A stretch of DNA of 64,000 nt, from positions 17,285 through 81,284 of the forward strand of contig DELD01000002.1 in assembly GCA_002354205.1 (NCBI GenBank), given 5' to 3'. The position numbers and the translations under genes are program-made. The stretch comes from Micavibrio sp. UBA2705 (GTDB taxonomy: Bacteria > Pseudomonadota > Alphaproteobacteria > Micavibrionales > Micavibrionaceae). Within the stretch, counting starts at the first letter, position 1. Each line of letters begins with the position of its first letter. Below the pieces are notes generated by a model, which was given only the letters and a program-made list of their open reading frames with translations, was not told where the DNA came from and did not search any database. This document shows positions 1-8,438 of this stretch, piece after piece.

Positions 1-1049
1 GCCAATGCATTGCCCATATCAGCCGAGAATGACTGGTCACGATAAACGGTAAGGCCTTCTTTCAAACAAAGTTCAAGCCAGTTTTTAACCGTAACACGAT
101 TGCCCGTCCAGTTGTGGAAATATTCATGACCAATAACGCCTTCGACATTATAATAATCCGCATCATTCGCATATGAAGGATGCGCCAATAGATATTTAGG
201 GTTAAAGACATTTAGCCCCTTATTTTCCATCGCGCCCATATTGAAATAATCATCAGCCACCACCATGTACTTATCAAGGTCATAAGCAAGTCCCCAAACA
301 TCTTCATCCCAGCGCATCGCGTTTTTCAGAGAATCCATTGCGTGCTGTAAGCCTTCTTTATATTTCGGCTCGGCATAAACTTCTAACTTCACATCACGCC
401 CTGCATTGGTTGTGTATGTGTCTTCAATCATCGCGAAATTATTGCCACAAAGCGCAAATAAATATGTTGGTTTTAAAAAAGGGTCTTCCCAGCGGCGGCG
501 CACTAAGCCATCACCTAAGTCTTCTTCTTCGGTCATATTACCGTTCGACAAAGCATTTTGCACTTTGCTTGGGTCAAAAATAATATCTGTCGTGAATTTT
601 GCTAAATTATCGGGGCGGTCAACCGCATATGTGATACGGCGGAAACCTTCGGCTTCGCATTGTGTGGTGTAACTGCCACCTTGTTTATATAAGCCTTCGG
701 CTGCGCCGTTTTCTTTGGCGTTAAAACTGGTTTCAACTTCCAGCTCAAAGCTTTCTAATCCTGTATCTAACGTTAAAGTATCATCGCCCTTCACATAGCC
801 CGCTTTCGGGTCTGTGCTGGCTGATAAAGCTTTACCGTTCACCTTAACGCTATCAAGGTCAAAATATTCGCCGTTAAGCACTAATGGTTCATTATGCTGA
901 CCATTACGCTGAATTTTGGTTTTTGTCACAATGCGCGCCTGCCCATCAACCCCGTCATCATCAAGGAAGAATGTCATATGGACTTCTGGCGTAAAATATT
1001 TTGGTGGTTGGTAATCCGCGCGGCGAATTGCTGTGCTTTGCTCAGCCAT
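1..1049 (-). CDS. pepN: Aminopeptidase N (M1 family), 5' part only
   Basis: Zinc metallo-aminopeptidase that removes N-terminal residues from peptides in the cytoplasm. Reading the minus strand from the ATG at 1049 gives a protein starting MAEQSTAIRRADYQPPKYF. It contains the M1 substrate-binding motif GAMEN near residue 268 and the zinc motif HEYFHNWTGNR (HExxH) near residue 305, both where E. coli PepN has them. The frame is open to base 1, so the second zinc-ligand Glu region and the C-terminal domains lie outside the window. A ribosome-binding site GGGAGAA sits 7 bases before the ATG. The gene is last in a run of minus-strand genes, but a 65-bp gap to the LemA-like gene leaves room for its own promoter. 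Confidence 0.95.
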   Translation of the reverse strand, partial: MAEQSTAIRRADYQPPKYFTPEVHMTFFLDDDGVDGQARIVTKTKIQRNGQHNEPLVLNGEYFDLDSVKVNGKALSASTDPKAGYVKGDDTLTLDTGLESFELEVETSFNAKENGAAEGLYKQGGSYTTQCEAEGFRRITYAVDRPDNLAKFTTDIIFDPSKVQNALSNGNMTEEEDLGDGLVRRRWEDPFLKPTYLFALCGNNFAMIEDTYTTNAGRDVKLEVYAEPKYKEGLQHAMDSLKNAMRWDEDVWGLAYDLDKYMVVADDYFNMGAMENKGLNVFNPKYLLAHPSYANDADYYNVEGVIGHEYFHNWTGNRVTVKNWLELCLKEGLTVYRDQSFSADMGNAL

Positions 1050-1114
1050 TGTGAAGTTCTCCCTAATAATATTATTTTTATGGCTGCTATTATTAAAGAA
1101 TATTGCGCGTTATG

Positions 1115-1744
1115 TCAAGACAATTGCTCCCAAACTTCGCCCTCTGTATCTATATCCGAGACATCTTTATGGTGAATGTTCGCGCCGCGCATGTCATGCG
1201 CCTCCGCCGCGCGCAATTCTGGCAGCGCTTTTACGCGGACAATCCCTGCATATAAATTCGCAGGGAATAAAGTAATATTAACGCGGACATTGGATACCGC
1301 CTTATTATACGTGGCGCGCGCCAACGCAATTTCGCTTTCATTCGCGTAATATTGATCCATCAGCGCATCTAGCTGCGGATAGTCATGGTAATGCGGATAT
1401 TGCGGAGCGAGGGCGAGCATAAAATGCATCATTTCGCCAAGTTTTTCAGCGTGAATAATATAACGCTGCAGCCCTGTTATATCGTAAATATACGGCGCAG
1501 GCGGTGGGTCGAGCAACAAGGCAACAAGGTCTGAGATTAATTCACGCTGGTCGTCCATAAATTTATCACAAAGCTGAACAATTTCAGGCGCATAAAGGTG
1601 ACGTTTTTGCATCGCAACGTCAATACGCGCGACCTCACCATAGGCACGGTCTTTAATTTTCCCCAAATGGCGGCACCAGACATAGCTGGCAACAACAAAA
1701 AACACGAGAAAAGCAGATATGGAATAATTTACAGCGTCAAACAT
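1115..1744 (-). CDS. LemA-like membrane-anchored protein
   Basis: 209 residues. An N-terminal hydrophobic segment (about residues 8-24) is followed by a helical domain. The C-terminal half has the LemA-family pattern: a YPQLDALMDQ stretch, an acidic ANESEIALAR stretch, then ATYNKAV...NITLFPANLYAGI, matching the family's R-x-YN-x-x-V...FP signature. LemA proteins are inner-membrane proteins with an external helical bundle; their biochemical role is unclear. The segment between the membrane helix and the signature is more diverged than in typical LemA, so I assign the family but no function. No good ribosome-binding site precedes the ATG. Confidence 0.7.
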   Translation of the reverse strand: MFDAVNYSISAFLVFFVVASYVWCRHLGKIKDRAYGEVARIDVAMQKRHLYAPEIVQLCDKFMDDQRELISDLVALLLDPPPAPYIYDITGLQRYIIHAEKLGEMMHFMLALAPQYPHYHDYPQLDALMDQYYANESEIALARATYNKAVSNVRVNITLFPANLYAGIVRVKALPELRAAEAHDMRGANIHHKDVSDIDTEGEVWEQLS

Positions 1745-1794
1745 GGCGGAAGTATATCACACGCATAATAAAGAAAAATAGCGAAACTTAACGC

Positions 1795-2253
1795 TTAATA
1801 CTTCCTTTGACAGTTTTCATAGAAAAAACGGCAGATTGATTCTATTTTTTCTTTAAAGCAGCCCTGACGAACATCAACGCAATATTGCACACGCCCACTA
1901 TGTGAAAGACCATCCCAATACTGCTTAATTTCGCTAACGCCTTGCCTTGAATTAAGATATTCAGCGCTGTACCTACTCTCGCCATTTATGCGGTTTTGTG
2001 ATGTAGCCGCGCCTGATGGAGGGTTATTTTGCAACTGAAGGAAATATTGCTGCATCGCCTGTTTCTGTGCCTGAGATTGCGCAGGGCTCTGCGCTTGCGC
2101 GGCTCTTTGTGCAAGCTCTTGCTTGGCACGCTGCGTTTGCTGCTGACTTTGCGTTTGGACGCTGCGGTTCAAAGCATCCAAATAGCCCTCCGCGTTAACG
2201 CCTTGCGCGCCTGTTAAAAACACAGCCATCATCATCAGAAAACAAATTCTCAC
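1795..2253 (-). CDS. Small secreted protein, Gln-rich with a Cys-containing C-terminus
   Basis: 152 residues, family not recognised. A signal peptide ends near residue 21 (GVNAEG). A Gln/Ala-rich stretch of about 50 residues follows, probably helical or disordered. A compact C-terminal part has four Cys (YCVDVRQGC, SICRFF, ENCQRKY) that could form two disulfides in the periplasm. The likely start is GTG at 2253 with an AAGG about 12 bases upstream; an ATG six codons later would still leave a signal peptide. It lies directly downstream of the anti-sigma candidate, so it may belong to the same stress-response unit. Function unknown. Confidence 0.6.
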   Translation of the reverse strand: MRICFLMMMAVFLTGAQGVNAEGYLDALNRSVQTQSQQQTQRAKQELAQRAAQAQSPAQSQAQKQAMQQYFLQLQNNPPSGAATSQNRINGESRYSAEYLNSRQGVSEIKQYWDGLSHSGRVQYCVDVRQGCFKEKIESICRFFYENCQRKY

Positions 2254-2278
2254 GCTTTACGACACCTTCCTGCAGAAG

Positions 2279-2938
2279 TTAACCTTCTTGATTTAAATAC
2301 TCTAACGCATCTTCCATTAACACATCGTCAAATTCCAAAATAATATAATCCATGAATTTATTGATATCTTGTTCTTTTTCAATCTCAGCAAAGGCCAAAA
2401 TCAACTCTTGATGCGTCTCGCTTTCCACCGCCAAGTTTTCTATTTCATCTAGCGCATCATCAACCCGCGCAAGGACAATCGGCTGTGCATCAGATGCAGC
2501 GCCCTGCGCGCCCAAAAGCGCCGCGCGCTCTGCCGCGAAATCATTTTGCGCCAACAAAGCCACGACAAGCACCACAGCGACAATACTTGCTAGCGCGTAA
2601 GCCGGCTTTAAAGCACGTCCCCATAGGCCAAAAACTGTGCCCATTACGCCTGTGCGCAAGCCCCCCTCATCGCGCGCTTCAGCTTGCGACGCGGCGTATT
2701 GTGCCTCCCTGACAATTTGCGCACGCGCAGCGGCAACAACATCCGTATTCAATGCTGGCACGGTAAAATCATCCAGCTGCGCATCGAGGCTCTGCGCCTG
2801 TAAATATAAATCCAAGGCGCCGGCATCTTCACGCAGGAAGTCTCTTAAAGCATCGACATCGGCCCCTTGCCAAAGGTTAAAATCGCTGCCGTAAATCGCC
2901 AAGTTTCGTTTAAATGTTTTTAAGGTAATATCACTCAT
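2279..2938 (-). CDS. Probable membrane anti-sigma factor partner of the adjacent ECF sigma
   Basis: 219 residues. A soluble N-terminal part (about 1-115) is followed by one membrane helix near residues 115-135 (ASIVAVVLVVALLA) and an acidic C-terminal domain. The start codon overlaps the stop of the sigma-factor gene as ATGA, with a near-perfect AGGAGG ribosome-binding site inside the sigma gene, so the two are almost certainly co-translated. This arrangement and the single-helix topology are typical of ECF anti-sigma factors. The zinc-binding HxxxCxxC motif of many anti-sigmas is absent. The role is inferred from context and topology, not from a recognised domain. Confidence 0.6.
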   Translation of the reverse strand: MSDITLKTFKRNLAIYGSDFNLWQGADVDALRDFLREDAGALDLYLQAQSLDAQLDDFTVPALNTDVVAAARAQIVREAQYAASQAEARDEGGLRTGVMGTVFGLWGRALKPAYALASIVAVVLVVALLAQNDFAAERAALLGAQGAASDAQPIVLARVDDALDEIENLAVESETHQELILAFAEIEKEQDINKFMDYIILEFDDVLMEDALEYLNQEG

Positions 2939-3540
2939 ATGACCTCCTGACTTTTTTGTAAATTTTGCTTTAATGCTTTGCGTCCACGCACCAAAAGGCT
3001 CTCAATCGCCTTGACTGAGATGCCCATCGCATCTGCCGCTTCTTTATTGCTCATTTCTTGGTAATAAACCAAAACCACCGCCTGACGTGCACGCGCTGGC
3101 AGGGTTTGCAGCGCGGCTTCAACATGCGCGCTGCGCTGTGCCTGCTCATGTTCAAAATCACTGCGCTCCGCCCCGTGCAAAGGGACGACATCAATATCAA
3201 CCGCCGTTTGCACGGGTTGTCGTTTATTTTTACGCTGCACATCAATGCATAAATTTGTCGCCACGCGGTAAATCCATGCCCGCGCGGAAATATCTTTTTG
3301 TCGGCTCCAATGCATGGATTTTTGCCACAAATGCACCAATATATCTTGCAACATATCTTCACATTCTGCGCCTGTGAAACCAAGGCGATAAACAAGACGA
3401 TTAAGCGCCGCGGCATAACGTTCACAAAAAACATCAAAAGCCGCATGCTGCCCTTCGGCCATGCCCATTAGCAATTCCCCGTCATTCATCGCGGAAAATT
3501 TATGCTGCACTTCATTATGTTTGAAAATCTTATCTCTCAA
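2935..3540 (-). CDS. ECF-type RNA polymerase sigma factor
   Basis: 201 residues. Region 2 spans about residues 33-105 (AFDVFCERYAAAL, then the GAECEDMLQDILVHLWQK core and RAWIYRVATNLCIDVQRK for -10 binding). Region 4 is near 140-195 (LPARARQAVVLVYYQEMSN, then the helix-turn-helix EAADAMGISVKAIESLLVR). There is no region 1 or 3, which defines an ECF factor. The best start is TTG at 3540, with AAGG 9 bases upstream; an ATG at 3489 lacks a ribosome-binding site. It overlaps the anti-sigma candidate by 4 bp. Regulon unknown, but small secreted proteins flank it on both sides. Confidence 0.92.
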   Translation of the reverse strand: MRDKIFKHNEVQHKFSAMNDGELLMGMAEGQHAAFDVFCERYAAALNRLVYRLGFTGAECEDMLQDILVHLWQKSMHWSRQKDISARAWIYRVATNLCIDVQRKNKRQPVQTAVDIDVVPLHGAERSDFEHEQAQRSAHVEAALQTLPARARQAVVLVYYQEMSNKEAADAMGISVKAIESLLVRGRKALKQNLQKSQEVI

Positions 3541-3563
3541 TATACAAAACCTTTATCATCCCT

Positions 3564-3980
3564 TTATTCGCGGCACTTATCGCGGGCAAGGTCGCAGGCA
3601 AATTTCTTGTTTTCTTGCTGACATTTTTGCTGCAGTTTCTGGCAGAAAAAGGCGCGTTCTTCCGCGTCCGCATTTTGCCATTTTTCTTCTAGCTTTTTCT
3701 CGCGCGCGGCGCATCTTTGCAAATGTTCCTCTTTTAATTCTTCTAAGCGTGCGGCGCGCTGCGCAGGCGGCAAAGCCATCAATTCTTCTTTAAGTCGCTG
3801 TTTATTAAAATCAGGTCGTGGACTATGGCGCTGCTCATGGTTTTGTAGTGGCTCTGTGCGTTTCCCATCAAGGTGCATCCCCTCATGTGCATAGCCATCC
3901 TGTGCATAGACATGCGCTATCGTGCTAATCTGTATTAACATGATAAGAACCATCACTACTTTGATTCTTCTCTGCTGCAT
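3564..3980 (-). CDS. Small secreted Lys/Glu-rich protein with Cys pairs
   Basis: 138 residues. A signal peptide ends near residue 26 (IAHVYAQDG). The mature part is highly charged and probably helical, with LPPAQRAARLEELKEEH followed by a segment ending EERAFFCQKLQQKC, and several C-terminal Cys (FCQ, KCQ, FACD, DKCRE). The LPPAQR...AEER pattern resembles periplasmic DUF3106 or Spy/CpxP-like helical proteins, but the match is weak. It lies 23 bp upstream of the ECF sigma gene on the same strand and may be co-transcribed with it. Function unknown. Confidence 0.6.
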   Translation of the reverse strand: MQQRRIKVVMVLIMLIQISTIAHVYAQDGYAHEGMHLDGKRTEPLQNHEQRHSPRPDFNKQRLKEELMALPPAQRAARLEELKEEHLQRCAAREKKLEEKWQNADAEERAFFCQKLQQKCQQENKKFACDLARDKCRE

Positions 3981-4014
3981 TACTGTTTTTTTCTTCCTTA
4001 TAAATTGTGTAATA

Positions 4015-4056
4015 AGCCACGGCGCAAAAATGCGTTAGCGCTCCTGCATCGTGGCT
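4015..4056. repeat. Inverted repeat between two secreted-protein genes
   Basis: A perfect 7-bp inverted repeat (AGCCACG at 4015-4021, CGTGGCT at 4050-4056) encloses a 28-base loop that can itself pair through GCGC elements. It lies between the His-rich protein gene and the next gene. It lacks a convincing T-tract, so it may be an attenuator or mRNA-stability hairpin rather than a full terminator. Confidence 0.3.
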
Positions 4057-4063
4057 AAAAACA

Positions 4064-4495
4064 TTATTGTCCTATAGTTTCGCGCTTGTCTTTTAACTTT
4101 GCACGGTGCTCTTTTACTTTGTCATGATGCGCCTTCGCTTTTTCACGGTGCTCTTCATGCTTTTCCTTATGCTCTTCTACGCGTTCTTTATGATTTCCCT
4201 GGCGCTCTTTGGCTTCCTCATGGCGTTGCTGCATTTTTTCTTTATGGTCTTCACGTTTTTCTTTTGCAGATTCATGGCGTTCTTGCATCTTCTCTTTATG
4301 TGCATCCATACGCTCTTTATGATCTTCGCGCTTTTCTTTTACAGCTTCTTTACGCTCTGCTGCTTTGGCTTTTTGTGTTTCAATGCGCTCTTTCATTGCT
4401 GCGCCGTGGCCTGCCGCTTGCGCGTGATGATGTGCGCCCAAAGAAATACAGCTCACCGATACTGCCAATAATGTTAAAAATTTACGTTTTTTCAT
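4064..4495 (-). CDS. Secreted His/Lys/Glu repeat protein
   Basis: 143 residues. A signal peptide (residues 1-27, ending AHHHAQAAG) is followed by a mature region built almost wholly of near-periodic charged units such as KEKREDHKERMDAHKEKM and QERHESAKEKREDHKEK. The unit repeats roughly every 9-11 residues and puts a His in most turns. It should form one long charged helix. The His density suggests metal or pH sensitivity, but no known metal-binding motif is present. A strong ribosome-binding site (GAGGGGA) precedes the ATG. It heads the minus-strand run that includes the ECF sigma pair. Function unknown. Confidence 0.7.
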   Translation of the reverse strand: MKKRKFLTLLAVSVSCISLGAHHHAQAAGHGAAMKERIETQKAKAAERKEAVKEKREDHKERMDAHKEKMQERHESAKEKREDHKEKMQQRHEEAKERQGNHKERVEEHKEKHEEHREKAKAHHDKVKEHRAKLKDKRETIGQ

Positions 4496-4679
4496 TTTGA
4501 GTCCCCTCGCTAAATTTGACCTATTAAATACTATAACGCCAAGGCCTTAAAAAACCCTTCATATTATTTATCTCTTTTTTGCGCGCACAACCATAAGTCA
4601 CATCAATTTGCTTTTTCACCTTATTTCGTGTATTATACGCATAACATTATATAACCGCACACAACATATAAGGGTATAA

Positions 4680-5744
4680 ATGAAACGCATTATTGTAAGT
4701 CTTGACGGTACATGGCAAACGGCTGAACAGGATAATCCGACAAATATTAAACTGATTCACGATTGTTTTATGCCTTACGACAAAAACGGCGTAGAGCAAC
4801 TTACAAAGCATTTTTCCGGCATCGGCACACAAGGCAATAAATTAAAACGGCTTTTTAACGGTATCACAGGTGGCAGCCTCGAAGACCGTATTAAAGAAGC
4901 TTATAAATTTATCGTCGAAAATTACAATAATGGTGATGAAATTATCCTTTCAGGCTTTAGTCGCGGCGCGTTTACCGCACGTACATTAAACGGCATGATG
5001 TATAAAGCGGGCATTATCGACCCTAGCAAAGTTGACGACCTCGACCAAGCCATTGAAGAGGCATATGATTTTTATCAAACAAATCACCGTCCAAACAGCA
5101 AACACGGCGTAGATTTCCGTGAAAAACATGCCATGGCTGAGCGCCCTAAAACAGTTCTGGCTTGCTTTGATACAGTCGGTTCACTGGGCATCCCCCCGCA
5201 GCTGACAACATTTGCCAATCTTTTTAATAAAGACCACGCATTCCATGATACACGGGTCAACAGAAACACAACCCATGCCTTTCATATTGCCGCGATTAAT
5301 GAACACCGTAAAAACTTTCAACTCACCCCAATGCGCGCATCTGAAAATGCCGACACACAGGTGACGCAGCTTTGGTGCGTTGGTAACCACAGCGCAATTG
5401 GCGGCGGCAGTGACCATAACAGCAATAAGCCGCTTTCCGATATTGCAGGTTTAAAAATGATTGAACTGCTGGAAAAACAATGCAATGTCGGGTTTAGCGC
5501 CGCCAAAATACAAGAAAAATTTGCGCCTAATGCCCTCGCAACCCCCCATAGCGATTTTAAACAAAAGGGCTTTATTTGGAAAATTTCCGGCCTCAACACG
5601 CAGCGTATCATTAGCATGAGTGAGCAGTTCGCTGATTCTGTCGGGGAGCGCTGGAAAAACAATCAAAACTACCGCCCCTCGCAGCTCAATAAATTTTCTG
5701 ACAATGCAGGAAATTTCCCTCTCTGCCCATATCCAAAGCCTTAA
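4680..5744 (+). CDS. DUF2235 alpha/beta hydrolase (Tle1-like phospholipase domain)
   Basis: 354 residues covering the DUF2235 domain. It begins MKRIIVSLDGTWQTAEQ, the family N-terminus. The nucleophile elbow is GFSRGAFTAR, with Ser94 in G-x-S-x-G. An acid candidate lies in ACFDTVGSLGIP and the catalytic His region is NHSAIGGGS. Characterised relatives include type VI secretion phospholipase effectors (Tle1), but many DUF2235 proteins are stand-alone housekeeping hydrolases. No signal peptide, VgrG, PAAR or immunity gene is adjacent, so an effector role is not supported here. The gene starts a plus-strand run; the next gene begins 70 bp downstream. Confidence 0.85.
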   Translation: MKRIIVSLDGTWQTAEQDNPTNIKLIHDCFMPYDKNGVEQLTKHFSGIGTQGNKLKRLFNGITGGSLEDRIKEAYKFIVENYNNGDEIILSGFSRGAFTARTLNGMMYKAGIIDPSKVDDLDQAIEEAYDFYQTNHRPNSKHGVDFREKHAMAERPKTVLACFDTVGSLGIPPQLTTFANLFNKDHAFHDTRVNRNTTHAFHIAAINEHRKNFQLTPMRASENADTQVTQLWCVGNHSAIGGGSDHNSNKPLSDIAGLKMIELLEKQCNVGFSAAKIQEKFAPNALATPHSDFKQKGFIWKISGLNTQRIISMSEQFADSVGERWKNNQNYRPSQLNKFSDNAGNFPLCPYPKP

Positions 5745-5813
5745 GCGCGCAGGAAAAACGCGCTTTAGAATTCTTTTCATTCACGCTGTGATCCATGGTA
5801 AAATGGATGGGTA

Positions 5814-8411
5814 ATGAAAGATTCTGATACAGATAGAGAAGGCATAGACCTCGACAACCTGCCCCCTGACATCGTGCGCACGAAATATTGGCACGCGATT
5901 GATAATGAACGCGTCCAATGCGATTTATGCCCGCGTGCGTGCAAAATGAAACAGGGGCAGCGCGGCCTATGCTTTATTCGCCAGAACCTTGGCGGCGAAG
6001 TCGTGATGACCAGCTATGGGCGTTCGTCAGGGTTTTGCATTGACCCTATTGAAAAGAAACCCCTCAACCACTTCCTACCCGGCACGCCTGTCTTATCGCT
6101 TGGCACTGCCGGGTGTAATTTATCGTGTAATTTCTGCCAAAATTGGGATATTTCCAAAGCCCGCGCCATGGATAACATACAGGACCTCGCAAGCCCTGAG
6201 GCCATCGCCGACGCTGCGGTGCGTACAGGCTGTAAATCGGTTGCTTTCACCTATAACGACCCTGTGATTTTCCATGAATATGCGATTGATATTGCGCAGG
6301 CCTGTCATGAACGCGATATTAAAACCGTTGCCGTCACAGCGGGTTATGTTTGCGATGCACCGCGCAAAGAGTTTTACGCCCATATGGACGCTGCAAATGT
6401 TGATTTAAAAGCATTCTCACAGGATTTTTACTGGAAACAAACCAAGAGCGAGCTGCGCCCTGTGCTAGATACGCTTGAATATTTAAAACATGAAACCAAT
6501 GTTTGGTTTGAAATCACGACCCTGCTCATTCCCGATGAGAACGATTCCAGCCAAGAAATCACCGAACAATGCGAATGGATTGTAAAGCACCTTGGTACAG
6601 ATGTGCCGATCCATTTCAGCGCGTTTCACCCTGATTATCGGATGAAGGATAAAAACCACACCCCGCCTGCGACCCTAAAACGCGCGCGGCAAATTGCGCT
6701 CGATCACGGGCTTGAATACGTCTATACAGGCAATATTCATGACCCAATAGGCGACACTACATATTGCCCCAAATGCCAAGCCGAGCTGATTAAACGCGAC
6801 TGGTATCAAATTAATGGCTGGGGTTTAACCGATGATGGATCATGCAGCCATTGCGGTTATAAAATCGCAGGGCGCTTTGATGGCAAGCATGGCGATTGGG
6901 GGCGCAAGCGCGTGCCGGTGCGCATCGGCGCAGAAAATGTCACCATCGCACCGCCCGTGAGTAAACGTAAAGAACCACCAAAGCGCCAACATAATATGCC
7001 GCCAGAAATGGTTAGAAGGAGATATGAAATGCCCAAAGATTCCAATTTATCGATGCTTGATCCTCAAGTTGCTGGTGCATTTTACCCCAATGACCCATCA
7101 AGACTTTCTGTCATGGTTGATAACATCATCAATAATGCCCGCGCCCCTGCCATGCAGCCAAAGGCGATTATTGCGCCTCATGCAGGATATATTTATTCAG
7201 GCGCAATTGCAGGCAATGCCTATAAAACCGTGGCGCATCGTGCCAATAAAATCAAGAAAATCGTCCTGTTCGGCCCGCCGCACCGCGCCCCCGTGCGCGG
7301 TATCTGCGTCCCCAAATATGACGCATTACTGACTCCGCTTGGCCCAGTGAGCATCAATAAAGAAGGCATTGAAACGCTTAAAACCCTCGACTATGTCTAT
7401 GCCGACAACGCGCCCTTTAAAGGCGAACATGACCTTGAAGTGCAGCTGCCCTTTATTCAGCGCGTCTTTGAACATGCCCAGATTATTCCCGCCCTGATCG
7501 GTCAGACAACGCCCGAGCAAGTCGCCGATGCGCTGAAGCTGTTATGGGGCGACGAAGAAACGCTGATTATCATTTCATCAGACCTCAGCCATTTTGAGGA
7601 ATATAAAGACACATATAAACTTGATAATGCCGCAGCAATTGCAATCGAGACCCTTAACCCCGCGGGGCTGAACGATCAGCAAGCCTGCGGACGCCACGCG
7701 ATACGCGGCCTGTTATTAGAAGCGCAGCGCCGCCAAATGCGCGCCACCACTATTGATCTGCGTAATAGCGGCGACACCAAAGGTGATAAAAGCCGCTGCG
7801 TTGGTTATGGCGCGTTTGTTTTTGAATATAATGATGGCATTAAAACCGACCCGCGCCTTGCTGAGAATATGCTCACGGTAGCCAAAACCATGGTGATTGA
7901 AACTGCCAAACAAAATGGCCGTAAGGCGCAAATTCAGCTCAAAGGCGTGCCTCGACCCTTAATGAACCAGCGCGGCGTCTTCGTCACTATTAACAAGAAA
8001 GGCCAGCTACGCGGCTGCTACGGCTCATTCATCCCGAATAAACCTCTCATCCTTGATATTGCGGAGCAGTCATATAATGCAGGGTTTAACGACCCACGTT
8101 TTGCGCCGCTTAAAACCGAGGAATTAAAAGATTGTGATATTGGCCTGTCTATCCTTTCCATCCCAGGGCCATTAGAGTTCACAGATGAAGCGGATTTATT
8201 AAGCAAGATCCAGCCCAATATTGACGGACTTATTTTAAAAGATGGGCGCCACCAAGGCTTGTTCCTGCCGCAAGTATGGGAAAGCCTCACAACGCCAAAA
8301 GACTTCTTAAACGGCCTTAAACGCAAAGCTGGATTGCCGGAAGATCACTGGTCAGAAAGCGTCACTATTCAACGCTTCACGGCTGAAAAAATTGGCCCTG
8401 TGAAGTTTTAA
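5814..8411 (+). CDS. AmmeMemoRadiSam fusion: radical SAM AmrS + Memo-like + AMMECR1
   Basis: 865 residues joining three proteins that are usually separate genes. Residues about 30-400 are the AmrS radical SAM enzyme, with an upstream Cys motif (CDLCPRACKMKQGQRGLC) and the 4Fe-4S ligands C101, C105 and C108 (CNLSCNFC, the CX3CX2C variant). A zinc-ribbon-like CPKCQ...CSHCG lies near residues 320-345. Residues about 418-670 are the Memo domain, with the metal ligands expected for the family: APHAGY, GPPHR and CGRHAI. Residues about 680-865 are AMMECR1, with the signature LRGCYGSF. The three families co-occur widely, but their reaction is not known. A strong internal ribosome-binding site and in-frame ATG at 7029 could also give a separate 460-residue Memo-AMMECR1 protein. 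Confidence 0.93.
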   Translation: MKDSDTDREGIDLDNLPPDIVRTKYWHAIDNERVQCDLCPRACKMKQGQRGLCFIRQNLGGEVVMTSYGRSSGFCIDPIEKKPLNHFLPGTPVLSLGTAGCNLSCNFCQNWDISKARAMDNIQDLASPEAIADAAVRTGCKSVAFTYNDPVIFHEYAIDIAQACHERDIKTVAVTAGYVCDAPRKEFYAHMDAANVDLKAFSQDFYWKQTKSELRPVLDTLEYLKHETNVWFEITTLLIPDENDSSQEITEQCEWIVKHLGTDVPIHFSAFHPDYRMKDKNHTPPATLKRARQIALDHGLEYVYTGNIHDPIGDTTYCPKCQAELIKRDWYQINGWGLTDDGSCSHCGYKIAGRFDGKHGDWGRKRVPVRIGAENVTIAPPVSKRKEPPKRQHNMPPEMVRRRYEMPKDSNLSMLDPQVAGAFYPNDPSRLSVMVDNIINNARAPAMQPKAIIAPHAGYIYSGAIAGNAYKTVAHRANKIKKIVLFGPPHRAPVRGICVPKYDALLTPLGPVSINKEGIETLKTLDYVYADNAPFKGEHDLEVQLPFIQRVFEHAQIIPALIGQTTPEQVADALKLLWGDEETLIIISSDLSHFEEYKDTYKLDNAAAIAIETLNPAGLNDQQACGRHAIRGLLLEAQRRQMRATTIDLRNSGDTKGDKSRCVGYGAFVFEYNDGIKTDPRLAENMLTVAKTMVIETAKQNGRKAQIQLKGVPRPLMNQRGVFVTINKKGQLRGCYGSFIPNKPLILDIAEQSYNAGFNDPRFAPLKTEELKDCDIGLSILSIPGPLEFTDEADLLSKIQPNIDGLILKDGRHQGLFLPQVWESLTTPKDFLNGLKRKAGLPEDHWSESVTIQRFTAEKIGPVKF
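7016..7031 (+). promoter_or_regulatory. Internal ribosome-binding site and in-frame ATG at the fusion junction
   Basis: AAGGAG at 7016-7021 is spaced 7 bases from an ATG at 7029-7031. That ATG is in frame with the long gene and corresponds to Met406 (YEMPKDSNLS), exactly in the linker between the radical SAM and Memo domains. This is a stronger translation start than the one at the beginning of the gene. It is either a relic of a former separate gene or a live second start. Confidence 0.6.
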
Positions 8412-8438
8412 TAAAGCGCATTTTATGGGAGCATAAAT

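Noticed and set aside
4099..4500. Long plus-strand reading frames opposite the His/Lys/Glu repeat protein
   Set aside because: They are the antisense of a low-complexity charged repeat, which yields hydrophobic Phe/Leu-rich frames by chance; no good ribosome-binding site.
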